Source: Thermoplasmatales archaeon SG8-52-3
GTDB lineage: Archaea > Thermoplasmatota > E2 > DHVEG-1
Direction of reading: 5' to 3'
DNA: 34,534 bases
NCBI GenBank assembly: GCA_001595915.1
Contig: LSSG01000070.1
Coordinates: 1-34,534 of the forward strand
Shown: positions 1-8,013 of the stretch, piece by piece
How the letters are laid out: each line of letters opens with the position of its first letter
How positions within the stretch are numbered: the stretch's first letter is position 1
The notes under the pieces: generated by a model
The model's input: only the letters and a program-made list of their open reading frames with translations
What the model was told of the DNA's origin: nothing
The model's database searches: none
Position numbers and translations under genes: made by a program

Positions 1-23
1 TCTTAGATTTATATGTTAATTGA

Positions 24-488
24 GGTGAGCATATAAATCAAGAAATCTTTGATAAAGTAAAAAAGATATTAGATTCACAAAGATATGCTGTAATTGCTAC
101 GAATAAAGATAATATTCCTTATACAAATATTATTGCTTATGCTTCTACAGAAGGACTTGGAAATATATTTTTTGCAACACGAAAGGATTCAACTAAATTT
201 TTAAATTTAATAAATAATCCATGTGTTTCGTTGCTTATTGATGATAGAAAAAATCTGTCTTCAGATCTTATGAATGCAGTAGCTGTTTCTGCCGAGGCGG
301 AAGTAAAAGAAATAAACGAAGAAAAAGAAAAATTAAAAGAAATGTTATTAAAAAAACATCCAGAATTAGCAGGTTTTTTAAATGAACCAAATTGTGAACT
401 GTTGAAGTTAGAAGTAAAAAAGTATTATTATGTTGATAATTTTGATAATAAACAAGTTTTAACATTTGAAGATGATTTGGTAAGTTAA
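24..488 (+). CDS. Pyridoxamine 5'-phosphate oxidase-like (split-barrel flavin/heme-binding) protein, 5' end uncertain
   Basis: The ORF track starts this gene at a TTG (231), but the same frame stays open back to a stop at 21-23, and the extra residues (QEIFDKVKKILDSQRYAVIAT, then NIPYTNIIAYAS) are the expected first helix and first strands of the PNPOx-like split barrel. The real protein is therefore about 150 residues. Family members bind FMN, F420 or heme; which one applies here cannot be read. There is no ATG, GTG or TTG in frame between 24 and 231. GAGGTGA at 22-28 looks like a ribosome site and would place an ATA (33-35) at the start. An ATG at 13 is in another frame and reads MLIEVSI before a stop, so one missing or extra base near 30 would join it to this frame. 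Either a non-standard start or a sequencing/frameshift error is likely. It is convergent with the next gene. Confidence 0.7.
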   Translation, partial: GEHINQEIFDKVKKILDSQRYAVIATNKDNIPYTNIIAYASTEGLGNIFFATRKDSTKFLNLINNPCVSLLIDDRKNLSSDLMNAVAVSAEAEVKEINEEKEKLKEMLLKKHPELAGFLNEPNCELLKLEVKKYYYVDNFDNKQVLTFEDDLVS

Positions 489-622
489 ATAATTCATAAA
501 AAAACTTATAAAAAATCTTAATAAAAATTCAATTTAACCTGGTAAATAATTAAATTAAAGGTAAGAGACTCAAATTGTTTTAGACGATAATTTGATATTG
601 ATCTCTACACAAAAACATATGG

Positions 623-1156
623 TTAATAATTATTTCGGATATTTTTGATTTCTATTGCTACCTCATTTCTTCTTATAAAACCAGGTGCAAAGGGACTGTT
701 GTATCTCATTAATATTGGTTTGTCAATTATTTGGATTTGGTTTTTTTCTAATGTTCCAAGCAATCTCTCAATTTGTTTTTCAACTTTTTTTCTTGAAGTT
801 TTTCCACTAAATCTTAAAACTGCTAATATTTTTTCAGGTTGATGCTTAATTTTTACATTAGAATTTGTCGGAATTGGAACAGTTTCTTCATCATATGAAG
901 AAGGAATAATAAATGCCATATAATCTTCTTTAGAAATGACAGGGGCAGTCATTGGAATTTTCTCAGATGTAATTACCGGTGCTGTCATTTTAATCTGTTT
1001 TTTTATTTTGTTATTTCCAGAAATGTAGTTGAAAAGTAAACTAAATCCTGAATCACCTTCATAACCCTCCACAAATGCTAAGATAATTTTTGGATATTTT
1101 CTGATTTCAACATCACCAATCTTTTTTATAACCTCATAACTAACCTTTTCAAACAT
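623..1156 (-). CDS. SOUL-family heme-binding protein
   Basis: The 177-residue protein matches the SOUL/HBP family over its whole length. It opens with the family's 'YEVIKKIGDVEIRKYP' pattern, carries two copies of the characteristic MTAPVI (57-62 and 69-74), and ends with RYNSPFAPGFIRRNEV (151-166), a strongly conserved closing block. No signal peptide or membrane segment is visible, so it is probably cytoplasmic. Known members bind heme or other tetrapyrroles in vitro; a role in tetrapyrrole handling is inferred from that. It starts at an ATG and stands alone on the minus strand, divergent from the UbiA-type gene at 1296, with 139 bases of AT-rich promoter sequence between them. It is close to the usual bacterial/archaeal SOUL length, and no part appears to be missing. 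Confidence 0.88.
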   Translation of the reverse strand: MFEKVSYEVIKKIGDVEIRKYPKIILAFVEGYEGDSGFSLLFNYISGNNKIKKQIKMTAPVITSEKIPMTAPVISKEDYMAFIIPSSYDEETVPIPTNSNVKIKHQPEKILAVLRFSGKTSRKKVEKQIERLLGTLEKNQIQIIDKPILMRYNSPFAPGFIRRNEVAIEIKNIRNNY

Positions 1157-1295
1157 TTAATTCACCATTGAAAATATATATAATTATATACCTAATATCC
1201 TAAATTTTTAATAGATTATTGTAATGGATTACTTAAAATATTAAATCTAATATATAAGATTGTAGTTTGTTTAATAAATTTGGGGGTTTCTAAAT

Positions 1296-2222
1296 ATGCT
1301 TCTTACGTATGTAAAACAAATGATAAAATTAACAAGAGCTCATATCGGTATAGCAGTTCTTCCCTCATTTTGGCTTGGAAGCTTATTTGCTCTAGTCCTA
1401 GGTTATGAATTTGATTTATTGATTTTTTTATGGGGATTTTTAATTATATTTCTAATATATGCATCTGCATCATATGTAAATGATTATTATGATTTTGATG
1501 CAGACAAACATAATAGACAATTTGGTTTTTCTGGTGGAAGTGGAGTTCTACAAAAATATCCTCAATTAAGAAACGTTACAAAATATCTAGCTGCTGGATT
1601 TATTTTTATTTCCCTGATTTTGACTGCAATATTATCATTAACAACTTTTATTCCGATTTGGTCAGTGGGTTTTATTGCTCTTGGTGCCTTTTTTTCATGG
1701 TTTTACTCAGCTCCACCAATAAAATTTTCATATAGAGGAATGAGTGAATTTCCACATTTTATTGCAGGAATTATGAACACTGGTTGGGGTTATATTTTAT
1801 TAACTGGAACTTTTGATTTAACGATTTTGATATTTGCAATTCCTCTTTCACTTCATCTACTAAATGTGATTTTAATTTTTGAAATACCTGATAAAGAGGC
1901 AGATGTTCATGGTGGTAAAAAAAACTTTATTGTCAATCGTGGAAGACAAAATAGTTTCTTACTGATTAGCATAATTTTTTGGATTTCAACAATATATTTT
2001 ATATTTCTTGCTTTAATTAGATGGTATGCTGAATATATAAATTTCTGGATTATTGCTATCGTATCAGTTTTTCCAACTATAGTATCAACATATACATATC
2101 TAAAAAAACCCTTAGAACAAAATATTGCAACTAAATATGCAATTCGAAATGCATTATCACTATTTTCTATATCAATTTTCTTTCTTGCATATTTTATAAT
2201 TCTTCAATTTTATAATTTTTAA
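1296..2222 (+). CDS. UbiA-family prenyltransferase (MenA-like)
   Basis: This 308-residue integral membrane protein has about eight or nine hydrophobic segments. It carries the two aspartate-rich motifs of the UbiA superfamily: NDYYDFDAD at 62-70 (NDxxDxxxD, binding of the prenyl diphosphate through Mg2+) and EIPDKEAD at 196-203. The GGSGVL (80-85) and YSAPP (137-141) blocks resemble the MenA/1,4-dihydroxynaphthoate-type branch more than the ether-lipid DGGGP synthase branch. It should transfer an isoprenoid chain to an aromatic or other small acceptor; the acceptor cannot be assigned. A GGGGG ribosome site lies about ten bases before the ATG. No other menaquinone genes are present nearby. The neighbours are a SOUL protein and a TspO-like protein. 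Confidence 0.85.
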   Translation: MLLTYVKQMIKLTRAHIGIAVLPSFWLGSLFALVLGYEFDLLIFLWGFLIIFLIYASASYVNDYYDFDADKHNRQFGFSGGSGVLQKYPQLRNVTKYLAAGFIFISLILTAILSLTTFIPIWSVGFIALGAFFSWFYSAPPIKFSYRGMSEFPHFIAGIMNTGWGYILLTGTFDLTILIFAIPLSLHLLNVILIFEIPDKEADVHGGKKNFIVNRGRQNSFLLISIIFWISTIYFIFLALIRWYAEYINFWIIAIVSVFPTIVSTYTYLKKPLEQNIATKYAIRNALSLFSISIFFLAYFIILQFYNF

Positions 2223-2316
2223 ATTCAAAAAATTTAGAAGTTTTATTTTAAAATTTTTCAAAAGTTTTTTAAAAAAAGAATACATGATTTTTTTAAAAAA
2301 TAAGGTTGTAAAAGTC

Positions 2317-3114
2317 ATGGATAATAAATTTTTAAGAATATTACAGTTAGGAAATATAATAGGAGCATTTCTTACAGTTATTGTAAATTCTCTTGCAAAT
2401 ATATTACCAATAGGAGGTAAATATACTGGTGAATTATCAGATAACATTCCTAATTTATTTGTTCCTACTGGTTTAACTTTTTCAATATGGGGAGTTATTT
2501 ACATTTTAATAATTATTTTTTCAATATATCTTGGTAGAGATATTCTTAAAGAAGAAAAAACAACAAAATTATATATCGAAAAAATTAGCTATTTTTTTAT
2601 TGTTACAAGCATAGCAAATATATTATGGATATTTTTATGGCATTATGAACAAGTTTTATTATCACTATTAGTAATGATATTGTTATTTGCTTCTCTACTT
2701 TTAATATATTTAAGATTAAATATTGGATTAGAAAAGATTTCAAATAAAGATAAATTATTTATTCATGTTCCAATCAGTGTCTATATAGGTTGGATTACTG
2801 TTGCAACAATTGCTAATGTTACAGCAGTATTGGTAAAAATTAATTGGGATGGTTTTGGATTAAGTGAAGATTTATGGACAATTCTAGTAATATTAGTTGC
2901 TATAATAATTACTATAATGATTCTTATTAAAAGAAAGGATTATGCTTATAGTGCTGTAATCATCTGGGCTTTATTAGGAATTTATCTGAAAAGAATGACC
3001 GATGATCCCATATACGGTATAAAAAATCAAATTGCATATACAGCATTAATTGGGATAATTGTAATCTTTGTAATAATTGGGATTATATCATTAATGAAAT
3101 ATTTAAAAAAGTAG
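2317..3114 (+). CDS. TspO/MBR-like tryptophan-rich integral membrane protein
   Basis: I start this gene at the second ATG (2317; MDNKFLRIL) rather than the ORF-track start at 2284, because the upstream residues look like untranslated AT-rich sequence and a short GGTTG lies just ahead of 2317. The resulting 265 residues contain about eight hydrophobic helices. The segment after the first helix (NSLANILPIGGKYTGELSDN, then LFVPTGLTFSIWGVIYI) and the WIFLWHYE block match proteins annotated as tryptophan-rich sensory protein/TspO-MBR relatives in bacteria. Classical TspO has five helices, so this is the longer variant of the family. TspO proteins bind tetrapyrroles and isoprenoids; function here is not established. 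The gene is 62-94 bases downstream of the UbiA gene on the same strand and may be co-transcribed. It converges on the next gene with only 34 bases between. Confidence 0.65.
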   Translation: MDNKFLRILQLGNIIGAFLTVIVNSLANILPIGGKYTGELSDNIPNLFVPTGLTFSIWGVIYILIIIFSIYLGRDILKEEKTTKLYIEKISYFFIVTSIANILWIFLWHYEQVLLSLLVMILLFASLLLIYLRLNIGLEKISNKDKLFIHVPISVYIGWITVATIANVTAVLVKINWDGFGLSEDLWTILVILVAIIITIMILIKRKDYAYSAVIIWALLGIYLKRMTDDPIYGIKNQIAYTALIGIIVIFVIIGIISLMKYLKK

Positions 3115-3148
3115 AAAATGATAGATAAAACTCTATATTACATTTGGT

Positions 3149-4294
3149 TCAAAAACATTCTTTTAGATAATTTTTTGAAAATCGTTCCGATAATAGATAT
3201 AAAAAATTAATTTTGTAACTTGGTTTATATCTTGGAATGGTCACCTCAAGAGTTGCCCAATTACTCTCATAACCATTGGAATCTCTTGCCTTTGCTTCAA
3301 TTGTGAATTTACCTGATTTTGTATATGTATGTTCAATTTCAAAATCTTCTCCTGATAAATGTGGACCATCCCAATTTTCAACATGTCCGTCTCCCCAAAG
3401 AATATAATAGTAAACATCGTCATTTTCTGGATCTATTGAATTGAATGTATAGTTATAGGCAGTATCAATAATTCCATTTGTTGGACCATCTATTATTGGT
3501 GCTTCTGGAGGATAATTTTCAAAGTACAGACCATCAATAGTTACTCGGATCGTAATTTTAGTTGCTTCCATTGCAACCTCAACTGGTAATGAATTTACAA
3601 CATGAATAAAACCTGATAATTGACAAGGATCTGAACTATCATTTTTATGAATTGATTGGTACCACATACCAAGATATGCCATATATTCACATAAAAAAGC
3701 ACCGGGATTACCATTCCAGTCAACCCACGCATTAATTGATATATTTTCATTTACTGCATCTTCAATTTTTTGTACTGGAAGTGTTGAATGACGAACGTGT
3801 CCTGTAGGTACAGTATCATCAGGTGGACATGGACTGGGTTGATATGGTGGATTATAGTCATTTACCCAACTATCAAGATTACGTGCATTATATTCGATTT
3901 CCCATGGCCCAGCACCTGCTCCAAAACTTATTATTGCGATTGGTTTTATTTGGGAAGTAATATCCCAAAAATCTGCCCAAGTATTCTGATAGTCTACTTC
4001 AAATGTACCATTATAACTACCTGGAGTGGGGAAAAATGAATAGATATCATAACCTCTACCTTCCCAGTTTTCACCTTCCCATCCATCAGGATTCAAATAA
4101 GGGTCAGTACTAAAAGGTGCTATCATTTGCCCTGTTGGATTCCAATAACCTGTTAGCATTATGTTTGGGAGATCATTTTCAATTAATGTATAATCATCAA
4201 TCTTTTTTTCTAAATAATGTCCCATAACAAATGTTGATAAAAATGTCATAATTAAAAGAAAAAATATTCCAACTGTAATTATCTTTTTAACCAT
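3149..4294 (-). CDS. Secreted pyroglutamyl-peptidase-like (C15 fold) protein with C-terminal PKD-like module
   Basis: The 381-residue protein begins with a signal peptide (about 1-25, MVKKIITVGIFFLLIMTFLS). Residues 43-250 read as a divergent pyrrolidone-carboxylate peptidase: MLTGYWNP (46-53) for the opening strand, SFGAGAGPWEIEYNARN (123-139) for the block holding the catalytic Glu, STLPVQKI (170-177), GNPGAFLCEYM (195-205) with Cys202 in the nucleophile position, and GFIHV (228-232) with His231 in the catalytic His position. Residues 262-353 are a PKD-like domain (WGDG at 300-303) ending in IPR, followed by a short hydrophobic tail (KINFLYLLSERF). The family removes N-terminal pyroglutamate from peptides and is normally cytoplasmic, so a secreted, anchored form is unusual. 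The fold and catalytic positions are read from the sequence; the substrate is inference. A TATA-like TTTAAATA and a GGGGGT ribosome site precede the start. Confidence 0.75.
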   Translation of the reverse strand: MVKKIITVGIFFLLIMTFLSTFVMGHYLEKKIDDYTLIENDLPNIMLTGYWNPTGQMIAPFSTDPYLNPDGWEGENWEGRGYDIYSFFPTPGSYNGTFEVDYQNTWADFWDITSQIKPIAIISFGAGAGPWEIEYNARNLDSWVNDYNPPYQPSPCPPDDTVPTGHVRHSTLPVQKIEDAVNENISINAWVDWNGNPGAFLCEYMAYLGMWYQSIHKNDSSDPCQLSGFIHVVNSLPVEVAMEATKITIRVTIDGLYFENYPPEAPIIDGPTNGIIDTAYNYTFNSIDPENDDVYYYILWGDGHVENWDGPHLSGEDFEIEHTYTKSGKFTIEAKARDSNGYESNWATLEVTIPRYKPSYKINFLYLLSERFSKNYLKECF

Positions 4295-4358
4295 TATAGT
4301 TTACCCCCTAAAGTATTATAAAAATATGAATATAGGTATTTAAATTCTTTTAAGGAAA

Positions 4359-5408
4359 TTATAAATCAAATGGCTTTAATGCTGGACGCCAATCAAATCT
4401 TGGAATCCAGGGAAAATGATGTTCTATAGCAGTTGGGGGTATTCCTTGTAATCTGCATATAAAAAGTTCTCCAGATATAGATTTTGGAAGTAACCTTGTT
4501 TCATTCCAATAATTTCTCCACCATATATTTCTCCTTGAGTTTTGACAAAAGGCGTCTTGAAAATTTTCAATGAAGTTATTTTTTTTAATTTTGTTATGAG
4601 TTGATCCATCAACAAGAATATTGAAGGCAAAAGTTGGATAAATTGTACCTCCAAGAAATATTCCAAAGTCATTGTGTGAAATCAAATTTAATTCTATAAA
4701 ATTATTTCTGGATTTGCTGTATAGCTTAATTCCATATTCATTGTTAATAATTTCATTAGTTGTAATTAAATTTTTACTGGAAGTTTGTAAAAATAATCCA
4801 TTGAAATTGTTATCAATTTTATTTGCATTAATAATATTATTGTTCGAGTTACTACTAATTATCGTACCATTATCATTATTTGTAATATAATTTATTTCGA
4901 TTAGATTATTACTAGAATCTATAAGAGATATGCCATACCTCTTATTAGATTCAATTATATTGTTAAATATATGGCAATCTTCACTATTCAAAAGTTTTAA
5001 CCCTGAAAGATTACCGTTAATAATACGAAAACCTGAAATAATAACATTACTTGAATTAACAGTAATTGTGCATTGTTTAAGTTCACCGTCTATTGTGGTA
5101 GTTATTGGATCCTCCCCATAAATAAGGATTGATTTATCTACATAGATATTTTCAAAATATGGTGATGAATCATCAAAAACAAATACAGTATCACCATTTG
5201 ATGCATTATCAATTGCATCTTGTATATTTGTATAATTACCTGGTCCACTTCCGCCTACATATAGGACTATATCTAGGGAATTTATTGGATTTTGAGGATA
5301 ATTATCGATATTTTCAATTATTTCTCCATTAGATGATATGACCCCTGTTAAAAGAATTATAATAATAAATGCTAAAACAAGTACTTTTCTTATTAAACTA
5401 TTCTTCAT
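4359..5408 (-). CDS. Secreted NosD-type parallel beta-helix protein
   Basis: The 349-residue protein has a signal peptide (about 1-25) and then the standard opening of archaeal NosD/CASH beta-helix proteins (LYVGGSGPGNYTNIQDAID at 49-67, then NGDTVFVFDDSSPY). From about 95 to 295 it is built of 22-24-residue Asn/Ile-rich rungs (repeated N-I-I-x-x-N-x-x-G-I patterns). Such right-handed beta helices are typical of extracellular polysaccharide-binding or -cleaving proteins, but no catalytic residues can be identified here. It ends with a distinct C-terminal segment (NYWNETRLLPKSISG, then a Trp/Pro-rich end) instead of the PKD-like module of its neighbours. The beta-helix protein at 27474-28610 has the same type of ending and a near-identical VFDDSSPY region, so the two are recent paralogues. 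The upstream promoter carries the shared 14-base element. Confidence 0.85.
   Translation of the reverse strand: MKNSLIRKVLVLAFIIIILLTGVISSNGEIIENIDNYPQNPINSLDIVLYVGGSGPGNYTNIQDAIDNASNGDTVFVFDDSSPYFENIYVDKSILIYGEDPITTTIDGELKQCTITVNSSNVIISGFRIINGNLSGLKLLNSEDCHIFNNIIESNKRYGISLIDSSNNLIEINYITNNDNGTIISSNSNNNIINANKIDNNFNGLFLQTSSKNLITTNEIINNEYGIKLYSKSRNNFIELNLISHNDFGIFLGGTIYPTFAFNILVDGSTHNKIKKNNFIENFQDAFCQNSRRNIWWRNYWNETRLLPKSISGELFICRLQGIPPTAIEHHFPWIPRFDWRPALKPFDL
5157..5199. repeat. Near-identical 43-base segment, copy 1 (paralogous beta-helix genes)
   Basis: This segment, which encodes TVFVFDDSSPY on the minus strand, matches 28365-28407 at 42 of 43 bases, with a single A/G difference. The two genes are 23 kb apart. 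The identity is far above that of the surrounding rungs, which points to recent duplication or gene conversion. Confidence 0.85.
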
Positions 5409-5460
5409 ATCTTTCCTCCCCTTATAGATATTTTATTGGAATTATAATAAAATATGCTAA

Positions 5461-5474
5461 TTTAAATATTTCCT
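5461..5474 (-). promoter_or_regulatory. Shared 14-base BRE/TATA promoter element, copy 1
   Basis: On the minus strand this reads AGGAAATATTTAAA, which resembles a purine-rich BRE followed by a TATA box. It lies 53 bases upstream of the beta-helix gene start at 5408. The identical 14-mer occurs at the same kind of position ahead of the genes starting at 7912 and 10786. Confidence 0.65.
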
Positions 5475-5518
5475 ATAAAAAAATAAAAAAAGAAAAAGGG
5501 GAGTTTATAGTTTTTTTT

Positions 5519-7912
5519 TTAAATTGTTCTTGGTAATTTTACAACTGTTTCATGACTATTAGTTGTTACTTGATATTTCTGTATTCCGTCTTTGTTTCTT
5601 GGAATATTTATCACTTGTTCACTCCAACCACTCTCTAGACCTGTAATATCCTTAGCTTTTGCTCTTACTGTATAGTCTCCTTTCTCTGTCCATGTATGGC
5701 TTTTTGTTTGCCAGGTTCCTGATGGAAATGGTCCGAACCAATCTTCAGATGTTCCATCTCCCCAATCCACATAATAATATACGTTATGACCGTCTCCATC
5801 TATTGATTTAAATTGAAATTCAATAGGTGTATCTGTTCCTCCACTGGACGGACCATTTATTTGTGGATTTTCTGGTGCTGTTCCAATAACAATATCAAAT
5901 GTTTTTGTTTCAGAAACATTTTCATTTCCACTTGTATCCTTTGCAAGTATGTAGAAAGAATAAGTTCCTTCTGGGATATATGTCTGATTTAAGTAGTAAG
6001 TGTCACCAATTTTGTTATCAATTATCGGGTATATTTCTTCACTTGAATCTGGGAATTCGACATGAAGATTTACTTCAGATAGTTCGATATTGTCAATAAC
6101 TACAGCAGAAATATTTACGTAATGACCTGCCATTTGTACTTCTGGATCAACTTTTAGATTTGTAATCTCAGAAAGGTCATTATCTATAATTGTAACATTT
6201 TTGAGGTTACAACAATATCCATTTCCATAAGTGTCTTGTGCATATATTGAATAGTAAATAATTTCAAGGACATGCTCAACTATTATACTTCCCTCCCAAT
6301 AATCTCCTTCTGTATTTACTAAATCAACATTGAGGTTTGGTCCATCATCATATTTGTAATTAACATTTACAAAATCAACCTCAACATTATCTGTAACAGT
6401 TGCATTGAAAGTAAAAATATCACCTGTTGTAGCTGTATCAGGAGTATTGTCTATTACTTCTGGTGGCGTACTGTCGACAAGAACAGATTTAATGGTTGAA
6501 TCAGTTTTACCATCATCATCAGTTACATCTAGTGTAACATCATAATCTCCATCCTCAGTATATGTATGGTCAACATTTAGACCATTTCCAGTGTTACCAT
6601 CTCCAAAGTCCCATTCATATGTAATAATTGTTCCATCATAATCATATGATCTTGATCCATCGAAAGAAACATTTTTTTCATCAACTGAATACTTAAAGTC
6701 TGCTTTTGGAGGGCCATAAGGAGTCATTAAAGGATATTCATCCTGGTTACTATCACCGGGTATGTCATAGGGACTATCTCCAATACCATCCCAGTTATTA
6801 TCATCACCTGTATAATCATCCCAGTAATTTCCCTGTTCAAGTATTGAACTATACCATGTATTTGTCCCATCATCTATTCCATTTTGTGTATTGTCATAAA
6901 TATTATTGTTATAGATTTCATTGTTATTTGAAGAATCGCAATTTATGCCATATATATCATTATCATGTATGTTATTTTCATAAATAGTATTTGAATTCGA
7001 TAGTTCAATGAATATGCCCTGATTATAGTTTGAATCTACATCATTTCCAAAAATTTCATTATTGTGTGAATAAAAGCAAACAAAACCCCCATCTTCGGTA
7101 GGGCCGCCATTATTGTTAACAATGTTATCTGAAACAGTGTTACCATCTGATTGATATAGTCTTATTCCTACTTCTTCATTTGAAGAAACAGTATTACCAA
7201 TAATTTCATTATAATCACACTGATTATTTAAATATACACCTATTCCAGAGTTTAACTCAATTGTATTGCTGATAATTTCACAATATTTTGAAGAAAGACA
7301 CAAAATACCATTGTCTTTATTATTTTTTATGTCATTTGTTGAAATAGTTGTATAATCTGACATATACACATATATACCTTGATTATTATCAGTAAAAATA
7401 TTATCTATAATCTCTGTATAATCAGAGGATTCAACAAAAACACCTCTATCAATGTTATCATCAAATATCGTGTTGTATATTGAACAATGATCAGAATTCA
7501 CTCTTATTCCACCAGAATTACTTCCACCATTTTCAATAGTAAACTCACTAATATTACACCATGCAGAAGTTATTTTTACTGCATTATCTGATTCATCCAA
7601 GCCATGTATTATTGTTGTATCTTTATTCTCACCAGTTAAATCAACTGTTTTATCAACAATCACATTTTCGATATATGTACCTGAGTAAACATATACCATA
7701 TCTCCAGTGGTTGCATTATTTATTCCCTCTTGAATTGTTTTAACATGTGTTGCATCGTACCAGCCAGGATCGGCATCATCATCAACATATATTGTTCCTC
7801 TATCATTTATTGGTTCAAAGATATATTTTCCTAAAATTTGTCCTGTTATAGGTACGGCCGCAGAAGTAATCAATAGCGTACAAATTAATATTCCAACTAT
7901 TTTCTTTTTCAT
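5519..7912 (-). CDS. Large secreted beta-helix protein with PKD and Ig-like domains and C-terminal IPRN module
   Basis: This is a 797-residue extracellular protein. Domain order: signal peptide (about 1-24); NosD-like parallel beta helix (about 40-350, rungs rich in N, I, S and G, starting IYVDDDADPG); the linker NYWDDYTGDDNN...GDSPYDIP typical of archaeal NosD proteins (362-386); a clear PKD domain (403-480, YEWDFGDGNTG then HTYTEDGDYDVTLDVTDDDG); two Ig-like/bacterial-surface domains (about 483-575 and 580-675); and a second, variant PKD-like domain (680-772, WGDGTSEDWFGPFPSG) ending INIPRNK, followed by a 25-residue tail. Unlike its relatives, the tail here is polar rather than aromatic. 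PKD and Ig-like modules usually act as spacers or adhesion modules. A GGGGG plus GGAG ribosome region precedes the ATG, and the shared 14-base promoter element lies 61 bases upstream. Function is probably cell-surface or secreted polymer binding; no catalytic site is identifiable. Confidence 0.85.
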   Translation of the reverse strand: MKKKIVGILICTLLITSAAVPITGQILGKYIFEPINDRGTIYVDDDADPGWYDATHVKTIQEGINNATTGDMVYVYSGTYIENVIVDKTVDLTGENKDTTIIHGLDESDNAVKITSAWCNISEFTIENGGSNSGGIRVNSDHCSIYNTIFDDNIDRGVFVESSDYTEIIDNIFTDNNQGIYVYMSDYTTISTNDIKNNKDNGILCLSSKYCEIISNTIELNSGIGVYLNNQCDYNEIIGNTVSSNEEVGIRLYQSDGNTVSDNIVNNNGGPTEDGGFVCFYSHNNEIFGNDVDSNYNQGIFIELSNSNTIYENNIHDNDIYGINCDSSNNNEIYNNNIYDNTQNGIDDGTNTWYSSILEQGNYWDDYTGDDNNWDGIGDSPYDIPGDSNQDEYPLMTPYGPPKADFKYSVDEKNVSFDGSRSYDYDGTIITYEWDFGDGNTGNGLNVDHTYTEDGDYDVTLDVTDDDGKTDSTIKSVLVDSTPPEVIDNTPDTATTGDIFTFNATVTDNVEVDFVNVNYKYDDGPNLNVDLVNTEGDYWEGSIIVEHVLEIIYYSIYAQDTYGNGYCCNLKNVTIIDNDLSEITNLKVDPEVQMAGHYVNISAVVIDNIELSEVNLHVEFPDSSEEIYPIIDNKIGDTYYLNQTYIPEGTYSFYILAKDTSGNENVSETKTFDIVIGTAPENPQINGPSSGGTDTPIEFQFKSIDGDGHNVYYYVDWGDGTSEDWFGPFPSGTWQTKSHTWTEKGDYTVRAKAKDITGLESGWSEQVINIPRNKDGIQKYQVTTNSHETVVKLPRTI

Positions 7913-7972
7913 ATTATCTCCTATTCCCCCTTTTAATTTAGAATATTATAATTATGTAATATAATAATTTAA

Positions 7973-7986
7973 TTTAAATATTTCCT
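7973..7986 (-). promoter_or_regulatory. Shared 14-base BRE/TATA promoter element, copy 2
   Basis: This is identical on the minus strand (AGGAAATATTTAAA) to the copies at 5461-5474 and 10841-10854. It lies 61 bases upstream of the start of the 797-residue beta-helix protein. Confidence 0.65.
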
Positions 7987-8013
7987 TAACGATAGTTAAT
8001 TTTATTTAAAAAT

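Noticed and set aside
268-465. Minus-strand ORF of 65 codons inside the PNPOx-like gene
   Set aside because: It is a low-complexity Leu/Phe translation antisense to a well-supported gene. It is a shadow, like most short antisense ORFs in the track.
5519-7912. Apparent array of short repeats at DNA level
   Set aside because: The periodic Asn/Ile codon pattern comes from beta-helix rungs. Spacing varies and there are no conserved direct repeats with unique spacers, so it is not a CRISPR.
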